This document shows positions 52,001-62,469 of a stretch of 64,000 nucleotides of DNA, piece after piece. The stretch spans positions 24,699,093 to 24,763,092 of the forward strand of contig NC_061797.1 of assembly GCF_021462225.1 (NCBI RefSeq), written 5' to 3'. A program made the translations under genes and the position numbers. The notes under the pieces were generated by a model. It did no database searches, was not told where the DNA came from, and worked only from the letters and a program-made list of their open reading frames with translations. This DNA comes from Girardinichthys multiradiatus. Its lineage: Eukaryota > Chordata > Actinopteri > Cyprinodontiformes > Goodeidae. How positions within the stretch are numbered: the stretch's first letter is position 1; the number at the start of each line of letters is the position of its first letter.

Positions 52001-55000
52001 TCATACTATATAACAGGTTTATTGGATTTGCTGATGGTCTTTAATTACCTAATAGTCTGAATCAATTCAAAGAAAACGTATTCTTATTTCGAGAATTAGG
52101 CCTAGTTCATACATTACAATATATACTCAGTCCAGGCAGGAATGGTGTAAACAACACGTGATACCAATAGATATAAAGCTCCCTCTAGTGCAATATCAGC
52201 ATAAAGGAAAAAATGCATATATATACTAATAGTTATCTAATAACTATAATAAAAAAAATAAAAATAAACAAATACAAAATCATCTTTAGCTCCTTACATG
52301 AAACCCAAGCCTGTTGCTGGGGTTGTTCCCTCAGCACCTAGAAGATACATCATATTACTGTCTGTCTTGTCCGCCTCGATATTCGAGCACCTAAAAGTAA
52401 TGTTGTGGTCCTACATTTTCAGCATACCGGCCTTGTCTCGGACAAGCTGGACTCGTGATTTTTTTTTCTCACAACCAGCGAAGACCACAGCTGCAACATC
52501 CTTTTTTTTTTCTTTTTTTTTTTTTTTACAGCAAATTAGTGTGAAACTGCTGGCTGAATTTAAAGGCAACCAAAAAGGGTTTGCCCCCATTCATGCTGAG
52601 GATGAAAATCTGAGAGGGAGAAGAAAACAAGAAGAAGAAAGATTTTCCAATGTAAATATATTTACTGTCTGTACAACAGGCAGAAAGAAAAGGAACAATA
52701 AGCGAGTCCTCTGCCTCCACCAGCCACCTTCCCTCACTCTGCATGCAGTTAATGCTAAGTTTAGCTGGATGTGTATGCATTTCTCCAGACCTCTCAGTTC
52801 AACTTTTTATCAGCTTCATAGATTTATTCCATTAGTGGCAAGTAGCTGAGGGTCTCCTTACATACAGGTTAGAGTTCACCGTGGCAATGCAGCTCACTGA
52901 AAAAGTTAGGTTCAGCAGTTCAACCAGTTAGTCTGGAACACAATATTATGATTACTGGAATGGTCTAGACCCGGTCTCAGTTTAGGTGGTCTTGACCATA
53001 ACACTAACTAAAACTAATGAAACACATATGCTTTATTGCACCAAACACCCAAGAACATGTTCTGAGTCCACTTGTGTCAAAAGAGAGCGTTTATGTTCCT
53101 GCGTGTTCGATTTTTGACTAATGCTGAGTTTTTATATCCCTCAGCCAATGGAGGAGCTAAACATTAGTTTTAATAATCTACACTGTAGTTAAAGAGATGA
53201 TTGTGGTTTGCTTTTTTTTTTACAACTTGAGCTTAAACACAGAGGAGAGGAAAAAAAAAAAACTGACTATAAAAGTATGTTTGCTCCTACCTAAAAGTCA
53301 GAATCAAAAATAGCTCTTTTGAAGACAGAATCTCTAATTTTAGAGACGTGGACTTCAGTATGAAAGCAAGATATCTTTGTTTAACTTAGGATTTTATGAG
53401 GAATGACAGGTTGTATTGGTTATGACGATGTCCCAGATTCCAGAAGATCTGTATCAGATATTGAGCCGTTTGATCTTCAGGTCAGGATTTGGGCGGCTAT
53501 GTGAGAACAATGCTAGTGAGCGGAGAAGCATGCGTTACAGCTCTGTCTGATGAAACTCAATATTGCACAGCCAAGCATCCAGTGCATGCAAGTTAGGTAA
53601 AATGAGATCAAATGATTAAGCTGGGAAATAAACCAGGAGGGAAGTACTGCATCAGTGCGTTAAAGTAATTAAGCTTGTAAAGGAAACCAGTGATATAGCA
53701 AAATCAAACTGTGTAGGTGAGTTTACCAACATAAATGATGAAAGGGAAATAAACCCAAAGCGATAATTTGTTTTGTCCCTTAGCTTGATTCTTCTCGATC
53801 CTAAAGTTGGAATTCTTAAATGTCTGATTTTGGATCGAATAAACCGAGAACCAAGACAAGGGAAAATTGCAGATTTAACAAGTGACCAAAAATCCTTAAT
53901 TCGTCACAAAGCCAGCCCAAACGACCCCAGAAGAGCAGAGAGAGCAAAGCATACCCGACGAGGAGTCGGAGGATTTTAGAGCAAAAGACCAACCATCAGG
54001 GGTCATTGACGCACAGTGAGGTAAGCGCAGCTCCACAGGCTTCAAGAACTTGAGGCCATGAGGTCCACACATCACCAGAGGGCTGAGCAAAGTCTCTCCT
54101 GTGAACACAAACAAAGCATTGTTGCACAATCAATTAGACGGCATCACTTCTGCAAATTGTCATCTTTCAAATTGAAATTTTATCATAAATTTTGTTTTTA
54201 CATTAAATCCTGTACGCGTTTTTCTGTACAAAACGTGCTGTATGTGAACTCAGAACATTAAATATTTCAGATTAGATTTGGACAATCAAATTCCTTTTAA
54301 ATCCGTTTTACTTTAATCTTATTTTGAGATCACAGATGAAGTAGATGAATTTGGTGTGTGTGGGATTTTGTCACAAGAAAAAGCAACGAAAGAGACAGAC
54401 TGAACTGCAGATGGCATGCATATGCTCCATCAAAATACAAAGTAAGCATAGTTGAGAGCTCTACCTACGAACTCGGAACATAATTCCAACCTTAAGAGAT
54501 AAACGTGCTTGATTAGTAAGGTTTTAATCCTGTAATTCAACTAAACTATTTTGGTCACTTTTCTGCCATTTTTCTACAAGCTTTCCATTCCTCTTGCTCT
54601 CACTCGCTTTAAAACACCGATTAAATGAAATATTCTTTCATTAAAGGGATGTTCAGTGCTCATTGCTCATTCTCAAAGGCTGATATGTGACAGCATCCAG
54701 CTGCTGGTTGGTGGGACTTCTGCAGCTGCTCCGCTGCTGAGGCAGGCGAGGATGTGGCTGGATTTGTTTAGCATCACACTGCAGCTGCTGCTATGGAAAT
54801 TTCCAGTCGGACTTCTGCTTAAAGCCACCTCGTAGACTCAGGAGTTCAGGAATACTGGAACGTTTAGATTTAACATCATTACCAAACCAATCACGCAATC
54901 ATCTGCTGCCTGGTGTTATGACAACAAGGATGAGATGTCACAGGTGTAATTGCTACACAGTTAAAGTGACGGACACCATCCCAGATTTGCAGTCACGATT

Positions 55001-58000
55001 ACACCTAGAGTCTATCTCAGCAGGGACAGTGCAGCTACACCTGGTGACTGGTACTGTAGTCCCTACAAGATATGCCAGCCTTTCTCCATCTGTTCCAGGA
55101 AATATCGTCAGGAGGTAATGCAAAACCTACTATCAAGGAACAACAAGGTCAACAAAAGCTCAGTCCAGAAAGTGCAACTGCATCCATCGCAACAATGAGC
55201 AGGTGAATAAATATTTCAGTGTGCGGGTCATTTTGCACCATTACCACTTGATATTTTTACAGTGTTTGCCTTTTTGTGCCCAATAGATTTTTCTGGTGTA
55301 CATTTGTACCCGCTTTGGGAGCATTTCATGTCTGCTTTGACACCCAAACATTTTAAAATTATTTTCTATGATTGCTTCATTAGTCTACTGTAATCAAAGA
55401 TTATAATCTGTCAGAGTCAACTGGACCAGATGCGGTTTAGAACAATAAATTATGCAAATGGGTCGCAATATACATTACATCAGTTTTCAGTCTTTTTTCA
55501 GATTATTTAAGAAAATACACTAATACCGAGAAGAAAAAGTTCATATATAATTCTGGTACATGGGTATAAAACAGCTTGTTCACAGGGAGGAAATGGATGT
55601 AAAAAGAGACACAATTACAATGCATGGTTGACCACCAGCTGCCGAAAAGAATCTTGGTCCACATCACGTCACAGCAGTAAAGTGGAGGACCACACTTAAG
55701 ATAATGAAGAGAAGTGTCCCAACCTCCTCCATTTCTGTGATGAGTTACCTTTCTCCTTGTCGAGCGGCGGCAGGATGCTGTTGTCTCGGCAGACCTTGAA
55801 GTAGATCTCCTGCTCCACTCCATCGGGGATGGCGCCCTGCGGGATAATTATGCTGACACCTGTCTCGATGGAGCTCAGGACGCCTCCGTTAGAGTTGAAG
55901 ATACCGCGAGCTGTTGCAACCACAGTGTGACCCTCGTCTTCATCCTCGTCATCTTCGAGGGCGCTGGGGCTGGGGGACGGATACATTTACTGTGATTCTC
56001 TCTGGAGAATGGCTTTGGTCTAATCTGGACTCAGACCTGGTTCTTTTACCTCACAGGGATGGCCTTGGGTACAGCGTTCACGTTATTCTGCTGGTGTTTG
56101 GAGCGATTATCCACAGTACGTGTGAAAGTGTCTACGCCGCTGTCGTGGTCCACATTCTGAGGCTGCGGGGGGATCTGAGGCTTCACTGGACTGGAAGTTG
56201 GACCCTGATGCACATCAGGTTGAATGCAATACAAGGCATCATATAGTACATGTCAGAAACAGTAACAAAAACAATTTCAACTCCTGTCACTAATGAGTGT
56301 AGCCAAGTAAAATGTCTTAAACTTAATATGCTAACATGTCAACATACATGCAAACAATTATTAAAGGCTCATATAGGGACCACAAATTTAACTCCACAAA
56401 TGTCTGTCATAAAGAAACAAAAAGCATATTACTGATAAATCAGATTCATCTCCTACAATAAATCTGTTTACCTTCGGAGCAATCTCAGGTTTATCGTTGG
56501 ATAGAAGATTGTGGTTGAATTTGGGACTCTCGAACATCCGCGTGAAAGGTTTGGCTGAGGTGGTGAAGGGCTTGGGAACAAAGCGGTTGTAGCTAGATGG
56601 CGCGCCCGCGCTGGGGACCATCTTCGGAGGCTGTTCGCTGGTGCCGTTAACTGGGGACTTCTCAGGGAAACTCTTGTGAGGCAGAAAGTTGCTCTGGACA
56701 GTGTTCTCTCGGGCTGGAGGCTTGGCTGTGGGGGAGCCATGCAACACAAAGTCAGATAAGAAAGAAAAAAAAAAACTCCCTGGTGCAAGATCTAGTGAGG
56801 ATGTATGTATGCAGGGTTTAGCCTTTTGTGATGAACTAAAAGAGACAATTAATTAATTTAGCTTGAAATAGAGCTGCAAACATTACCTTCAGGAGACGGT
56901 TTAGGCAGTGTGGCTGGTGGCAGAAAAGGTGTCACCTGAGGAACTGGTTCATACTTTTTCTCCAATGGACTCGGTTTCTCTACTGACTCAGTCCTGTAAT
57001 ATAAGAATGAAAGGACAAAAGTTCAGCTTGAAAGGAGAAATGCAAACAAAGGAAAAGCATTTATGAAGGTTACAGTAACATCAATTTAAAACATTTGTTA
57101 GCACCATAAAATTCTTTCCAAAGTGTTGCTTGCAGCCCTACATGTTATAGAGTCACTAGCAATGAACCAATTTAAGACATAACTAAATGTAATTTGAAAC
57201 AATTACGCAAAATCTAAGCCTTTTTGAGGCCTAAATTTAGATAATTAAATGTAAGACTTTTTAAGACCTTGCATTAAAAGGTCAGGTCAGTGAATAGTAG
57301 CTCTTTACACATTTAATCTCTCCAACGAGACTTGGAATAAGTTAGTCACGCACTGGTGTCAGTAAATGAGAGCACAGAGGAAGAAAAGGGGCTTAAGGTG
57401 ATCAGTCCCTAATATGTCATGCAATGGCAAATTAACACTGTAAAAGGGTTTAGTTAGCATGCACGATGTGTGCAAAAGTCTTGAGTCATCCCTCATTTCT
57501 TCATATTCTGGGTCTAACGGTTTTTTGCTTTTCCTACATTTAACTCTGATCTGAGCCATTCAGGTTAGAGAAAAAGAAGAAACAGAGACAGTAAAGCATC
57601 GAAAAATATTTTAAATCTGTCACAAACATACATTGACATCTTTTTTGAACACCAATAAGGCAGTGGTAACGTGTGGAGGTTAAATTGATATTATTTTATA
57701 CACTGGACCTGGATAATAGAGGAAAAATCCAAAGCCACTCTACAAACATCATGTCTAAGGCGCTAGGAAATGTCAGTAGTACTGAGCATCACCTGGGGAA
57801 GCTGTGAGTTGTTTGTGCTTGTGGTTGTGGTTTGTTAGGCCCAGTCTGAAGTCTGTCAAAGTAGGACAGCTGCTTCCGGTAGTAATCCTCGTCCTCCTCA
57901 GGATCGTAATGGTTAGAGCGGACAATGTCGTCAGCTGGCTTAGACTGCGGCTTCTGGGGCTCTGGAGCTCTGGAGTTGGTTCAACAGTGAGGAATATCAA

Positions 58001-61000
58001 TGTGAGGAGCAACGTTAAACACTCCAGGAGCAGAGATTATGTTCAAGGGAACTATAAAGATGCAACATCACAGAATTTTAAATCTATGCATGGGAAATTA
58101 TCTACAGGCTTACCTAAAGGTCTTCTCTTGGTCCAGGTTGCTCAGAGAATTTGCTTTAGGGATCACGCCACCTGCTTTCAGGGGTAAATCAGCTGCCTAC
58201 AGAAATCAAACAAACATCCTATTAGTTGGACAAAGTGTTAATGCTGTCTCCCCCAAAAGCTAGTTTGTCAAACAGTTAAAAGTCAATGCGCAAGTTAAGA
58301 CACGTAAAAAAAAAACTCTTTACTCTGTTTCCAGTTGAATCTCCTGAGTCTCTGGCTCGATCCACAGACACAGACCGTTTGTTTTCAAACATCTTGACCC
58401 TCGTCAGCACCGACTGGGGCCGCATGGCAGGATCTTCCTCCTGCGGCTCGTCCCTGGAAGGTGCGGGTTTTGCAGCTTCCATGGGAGAAGGAGAGTGGGC
58501 CTCAGCTTTAGGTGGAGGTGTTAGGCTGACTACAGAGTTTGCTGGAGTCGGGTCGAAGTGCTGAGGTCTGTAGCCTTTCGGCTGCAGGCTCGGCCCTTGG
58601 TTATATGCGGGTCGCTGAGGTGCGGGTTCTGGGGAGCGGCTGGCTAAGGGGTAGCCCAAGTGGGAATCCCGGTCATAGCTGAGATCAAATCCTTGAGGAG
58701 GTGGTGGGAGCTCATCATAATGAACCGGGCCTGGACCTGTCGGTTTACCATAACGAGGTCGTCCATCAAATCCCTGCTGCGGTGGGGGCTCATCGTAGCG
58801 TAGAGGGGGGGTGTACTGTGCATCGGGGCCATCGCCGTAACGCATACGGAGATCATAACCCTGGGAGTTGGCAGTAGAGGGCGGCTGGCCATAGGGATTC
58901 CTCTGTTGCTGGTCATACTGAGGCACACTGTTCTCATAGAGCGGGATATGATCGTTGCTTCTGTACTCTGGGTAACCCCCTCCACCACTGCTGATGTCAT
59001 AGCGACTGGGAGGATGGTCGTAGTCTCGGTACGGCTGCTGGTCAGGCTGGTGTAGCTGCGGGGGGTTATAATTCACAGCTTTCATGCTGTTCGTGATTCT
59101 CCCCGCATTTTCCATGCTGTACGGATCCTTCTGAAACATCTGCCAAACAAATGCAAAAAGAACACGACTGAGAACCCCACACACAGGCTTCACAAATGAT
59201 AGGTAGTATGTAAAACACAACAGTTTAAGGATGAAAAAGTGAAAGTCCTTGAAATTAATTACAGAAGAGGAAACAGGACGGGAAAAGACCTGAAATAGAC
59301 AACCTGAGAGGGAGGTGTTACTAGTCAGAATACATTTTAGACCGAACAGAAATTGCAGCGCAGCCGAAGGGTGCAAAAACATCTCAAAGTAAGTCTGCAA
59401 CTCCAACTTATTGAAATTAATTCAAGAAATAACAACACATATTTAAAACAAACTTCAACAAAACAATGGGATCAACCTTTCTTTCCCAATGACGAGTAAA
59501 CAAAAGTGACACGTTAAGTCTCTACTGTTAACATACTCCCAGATGTGGTGGTTTGGTTCTTTTAATCCTGACACATGCAGATGTGCACATGTGCAGTAAG
59601 AAAAATCGCCCACTGTCTTGATGCAGTTTAAAAGAAACTAAATATCCACAATAATTGGAATAAATACAAGCATATACTTGGAAAAAATTTTATAAAATGA
59701 AAAAAAAAAAAGAAAACCAATTACTTTTATTTTGGTTAAATAGTCATATACTTTCCATAAAAATCTGAAAAAACTGTTAAAAACATAATAGGCCAGAGTA
59801 GAGATATTGCTGGAAAGTATATGGCTACTTTTACAAGGAAATAATGATTTAGTCTGCACTGACAAACACGGCAAGATCTCTAGCGCTAGAAGTTAACACA
59901 GGATGAGGCAAACATGTTGCAGCCATGCAAAGAAGATAAGCAACAGTGAGAGCTGCAGAGTTTCCACCCCTCGTCAACATGTAGGCAAATTAGCACAGCC
60001 ACCAGCTCCCAGGCCCACTGTTGTTTACCGACATTTGGCCTCCGCACCCTTGCACGCTCACACCCACACACATCTATGTCTCTTCTGGGCAGCACTTTGA
60101 TCAGCTGACATGCAGGGCAGAAAGATAGAGAGACAGAGAGAAGCAGGAGGCAGGTAGACAGGCAGCAGCAACACAGGAGATCAGACCGAGCTGAGTAGAG
60201 CCGAGCCAGGTTCACCAAGCGTCCAGTGGCGGTCGGATGGATACCTTTGGTTCTGGACTGGCCAGTCCGGACTGTAGAGGCTCTGGGGTGATTCTCTGAG
60301 GTGCTAGCTCAGGGGTGGGCCTCCTAACCGAACCAGCCTCTTGGCTGGGGCTCGGCTTGCTGTAAGGAGCTGCAGGAGCCTCATCAATGCTCAGAGCCCC
60401 TACAGTTTTTACAGTAACGTCGACAGCTGGGGGCACTGCCTCAGCCAGGGGCTCAGGCTGCCTCAAGATGCTAGGCGTGGTCTCTGCTTTCTGTGAAGTG
60501 GGTTCAGAAATGTTTAATAACACGCGCTATCACACTACGGTGCAGTTTCAACAAATGCTACTAGGTCCTCAGCCCCCTTCTACAATCTTCTGCTCAGGAT
60601 TTACTCCTGCGGCCTACGCAAAACCCACCTCCTCATTTAACAGATCTAAAAAGTAGCAGGACAAAGTTTCATCGTTAAAGAATACTAATTTGATTTTAAT
60701 TCTGTGGTTACAATACATATTTAAATATGTATATAATATCTATATATAATAAATATGTGTATAATAAGTAAATATTTTCCCCGCTTTTGTGATCAACAGC
60801 ACATCATTAGATGACAAAACGTTTCTATTTTAAATACACACCTGCCAAATAAATATTATTTAATACATTTCACATGTACACTGAAGTAACACGGGTATTT
60901 CCATCATGCACATAATACTTTCTGGTGTCATAAACAGAACAAGGTGCACATTGGTGATTACTGGTACAGACACGTATTAAAATAAAAACAGGATTTTTCT

Positions 61001-61922
61001 CTCACAGTGACATGAGCAACAATCGGACAGCTGAGACAGCTCGTGGTTACAATTCACAACAGGAGAACTTTTGAGCTTCTTGTTTGCAAAAGTAAATAAA
61101 AATATTCCACACTAACAAACATCAAAGACGCAAAGAGGTAAAATAGATACTGTAATAAATATATATGTATATTGTATTTCTGTATATAATCTTGATAAAT
61201 ACCTGCCCCACATCAGTTTTTACTTCATTGCTGATATTGTTTCATAAAAGCACACAGAATAACTGCAGAGAGGAAAGAGTGCGTTCAATAGCGCCTCCAG
61301 AAAACCCTTCTAACGCACACCACGTCCTCCAGACAACAGGGGAGACGTACAGCTCTCAGAAACGCTACCTGCTGCGGCACTGGGGCTTTGAACCCAGCCG
61401 GATCGATGCGGTTCAGCGGGTCCGGCTGAACCGAGTGCGAGTAGGCCGCGTAGCCAGGGGGCTCCTGGATGACCGGCGGCTCCTCCCGGACAGGCTCCGA
61501 GGAGCGGGTGATGGCCGGCTCCGTGGGCAGAGCCACGTCGTCGTTTAGCGTCTCATCCAGCTCCTGGTCAGTGTAGGCCCCTCCCTCCGTGTCCGTGTCC
61601 TCGTAGTCAGAGGTGTGCCGACTGTCGGTGCTGTACATGGAATACTCGCTCCCTGGTGCCGACAGGTAGGAAAGCCGGTCGTCATGGAGGTCTAGGTCGT
61701 CATCAGCTGCCCCATCAGCCTGACAAAAATAAAACAGAGCAGGTGATACATTTAAATATAAATAAACAGCTTTAACATTTGATTTCATTTGTTTAAGCTG
61801 GTGTGCTTGGGCATGTCTTACCTTGCCTTCTGAAACCCACACCAACTGGTTCTGTTGCTGCTGGATTAATTCTTTCAGTGCTCCAAACCAACCATCATTC
61901 ATGCTGTTTAAGTTAATGGTTG
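48959..61922 (-). CDS. tjp1: tjp1 (tight junction protein 1, ZO-1), 3' half, 12 coding exons, 5'-partial
   Basis: ZO-1 is a cytoplasmic MAGUK scaffold linking claudins, occludin and JAMs to actin at tight junctions. Coding exons in transcript order are 61922-61822, 61719-61369, 60490-60245, 59139-58324, 58196-58114, 57969-57793, 56993-56887, 56725-56472, 56204-56050, 55969-55749, 54098-53955 and 49053-48959. All introns are GT-AG and all phases join, giving 915 residues and a stop. Recognisable ZO-1 landmarks are [15 protein letters not shown] (end of GUK region), the acidic/serine stretch [20 protein letters not shown], the Tyr/Pro-rich actin-binding region, [47 protein letters not shown], the ZU5 domain ([20 protein letters not shown] onward) and the terminus [17 protein letters not shown]3 and most of GUK lie beyond the right edge. 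Whether this is the tjp1a or tjp1b paralogue cannot be told. Confidence 0.97.
49054..53954 (-). other. tjp1 last intron
   Basis: 4.9 kb, donor TCGTCGG|GTATGC and acceptor CTGCAG. It contains the dispersed repeat at 49985-50190 and T-rich tracts near 52501-52528. No other exon was found. Confidence 0.85.
49985..50190 (+). repeat. dispersed fish repeat fragment in tjp1 intron
   Basis: It contains CATCTTCTATACTGCTTCTT, GTGGGTCGCGGGGAAGCTGG, GGGCGAGAGGCGGGGTACA and CAGTCCATCGCAGGGCAACA, ending near CCAATTAACCTAACAGG. This order is one I recall as very common in teleost genomes. The fragment is truncated and has no ORF. Confidence 0.65.
53955..54098 (-). CDS. tjp1: tjp1 exon 11 of window (ZU5, with optional 20-residue end)
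   Basis: 144 bp in the long form; acceptor TTCACAG|GAGAGAC, donor TCGTCGG|GTATGC. It encodes [29 protein letters not shown] and then [20 protein letters not shown]. An internal donor CACT|GTGCGT would end the exon at 54015 and join in phase to the last exon, giving LPHCDPKSW, the common mammalian form. Both forms are known for ZO-1. Confidence 0.95.
55749..55969 (-). CDS. tjp1: tjp1 exon 10 of window (start of ZU5 domain)
   Basis: 221 bp; acceptor CCCCCAG|CCCCAG, donor GAAAG|GTAACT. It encodes [20 protein letters not shown] followed by [20 protein letters not shown] and the run [19 protein letters not shown]. This is the N-terminal half of the ZU5 domain, which in ZO-1 binds partners such as MRCK-beta. 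Confidence 0.97.
56050..56204 (-). CDS. tjp1: tjp1 exon 9 of window
   Basis: 155 bp; acceptor CATCAG|GGTCC, donor GTGAG|GTAAAA. It encodes [30 protein letters not shown] and [12 protein letters not shown], then two bases of the Ser codon shared with the next exon. Counterpart of the DSGVETF / VPKAIPVSPS region of mammalian ZO-1. Confidence 0.93.
56472..56725 (-). CDS. tjp1: tjp1 exon 8 of window
   Basis: 254 bp; acceptor CCCACAG|CCAAG, donor CCGAAG|GTAAAC. It contains [32 protein letters not shown] and [11 protein letters not shown], all close to the mammalian sequence. Confidence 0.95.
56887..56993 (-). CDS. tjp1: tjp1 exon 7 of window
   Basis: 107 bp; acceptor ATTACAG|GACTG, donor GAAG|GTAATG. 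It encodes [20 protein letters not shown] and then a Pro-rich run [15 protein letters not shown]. Phase in 1, phase out 1, which matches the neighbouring exons. Confidence 0.88.
57793..57969 (-). CDS. tjp1: tjp1 exon 6 of window
   Basis: 177 bp; acceptor CTCCAG|AGCTCC, donor CCCCAG|GTGATG. The reading frame gives [20 protein letters not shown] followed by [18 protein letters not shown], one of the most conserved blocks of the ZO-1 C-terminal half. The longer ORF over the same bases is in a different, non-coding frame. Confidence 0.95.
58114..58196 (-). CDS. tjp1: tjp1 exon 5 of window (small linker exon)
   Basis: 83 bp; acceptor CTGTAG|GCAGC, donor TTTAG|GTAAGC. It encodes [20 protein letters not shown] plus LDQEKTF and two bases of an Arg codon completed by the next exon. 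It was too short to show as a long ORF and was found by following splice phase. Confidence 0.85.
58324..59139 (-). CDS. tjp1: tjp1 exon 4 of window (large Tyr/Pro-rich actin-binding-region exon)
   Basis: 816 bp, 272 codons, phase 0 at both ends; acceptor GGCAG|ATGTTT, donor AACAGA|GTAAAG. It starts [13 protein letters not shown], carries imperfect [16 protein letters not shown] repeats rich in Tyr, Pro, Gln and Asp, and ends with the highly conserved [20 protein letters not shown] and [15 protein letters not shown]. This corresponds to the large alternatively used exon region of mammalian ZO-1 that overlaps the F-actin-binding part. Confidence 0.96.
60245..60490 (-). CDS. tjp1: tjp1 exon 3 of window (variable Pro-rich linker)
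   Basis: 246 bp, phase 0 at both ends. The acceptor is TTCACAG|AAAGC and the donor CCAAAG|GTATCC. It encodes a fast-evolving Pro/Ala/Glu-rich linker beginning [15 protein letters not shown]. Assignment rests on phase, splice signals and position between two strongly conserved exons rather than on motif conservation. Confidence 0.88.
61369..61719 (-). CDS. tjp1: tjp1 exon 2 of window (acidic, Ser/Tyr-rich linker)
   Basis: 351 bp, phase 0 at both ends; acceptor CAG|GCTGATG, donor CAG|GTAGCG. It encodes [20 protein letters not shown], then the acidic segment [20 protein letters not shown] and [12 protein letters not shown], which are nearly identical to mammalian ZO-1. The second half ([20 protein letters not shown]) is more divergent. 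The + strand is also open here, but that is an antisense shadow. Confidence 0.96.
61822..61922 (-). CDS. tjp1: tjp1 exon 1 of window (end of GUK region)
   Basis: 101 bp. The acceptor CAG lies at 61925-61923 and the donor AAG|GTAAG ends the exon at 61822. It opens with two bases of a split codon, then reads [20 protein letters not shown] and ends VWVSEGK in phase 0. This is the conserved stretch that closes the GUK-like domain of ZO-1. Confidence 0.95.
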
Positions 61923-62469
61923 CTGAAAGAGGAGGACAAAACATGACATCTCTCCAGTCAAGTCAATAATAGCAATTAGGTATAATTAAGTGACTTGAGA
62001 ACATATTTAAACCCATTAAGCCTTTTCATCTTTTTGTCACATTATAACCAAGTACCTCAACAACACGAAGTAGCACATAAATGTGAAGAGGAGGAAAAAA
62101 ATAAAAATCTGTAAAGGGTGGTGTACATATTAATCAGTTCCCATTACTTGTGGCGCATGGACACTCCGGAAGAGCTGCAGAGATAAACAGCTCAGGTGGG
62201 AGAATCTACTGAGAGTACAATGGAAGTTACGTGGTAACTATGGCTCTGTGAATTCCTGAAAGACTCCCAGTGGCAGGCTGTGTTCACATAGCCTGGGGGC
62301 AGAACATTAGAAAGGAAGGTGATGATTGGTCTGATGAGGTCATGCCTGAGCCCGTTCCCAATGTGAGACACTCACTCATGCTACTACGACAGTAACCTAA
62401 ACTTTTCATAGACACCAGTTTCAGTAGGAATCCCTCATGACGACTATTAAATCGAGGCACGTGACGGGG

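Noticed and set aside
58286..58564. 92-codon + ORF
   Set aside because: Antisense of the large tjp1 exon 58324-59139.
61165..61548. 127-codon + ORF
   Set aside because: Antisense of the conserved tjp1 exon 61369-61719.
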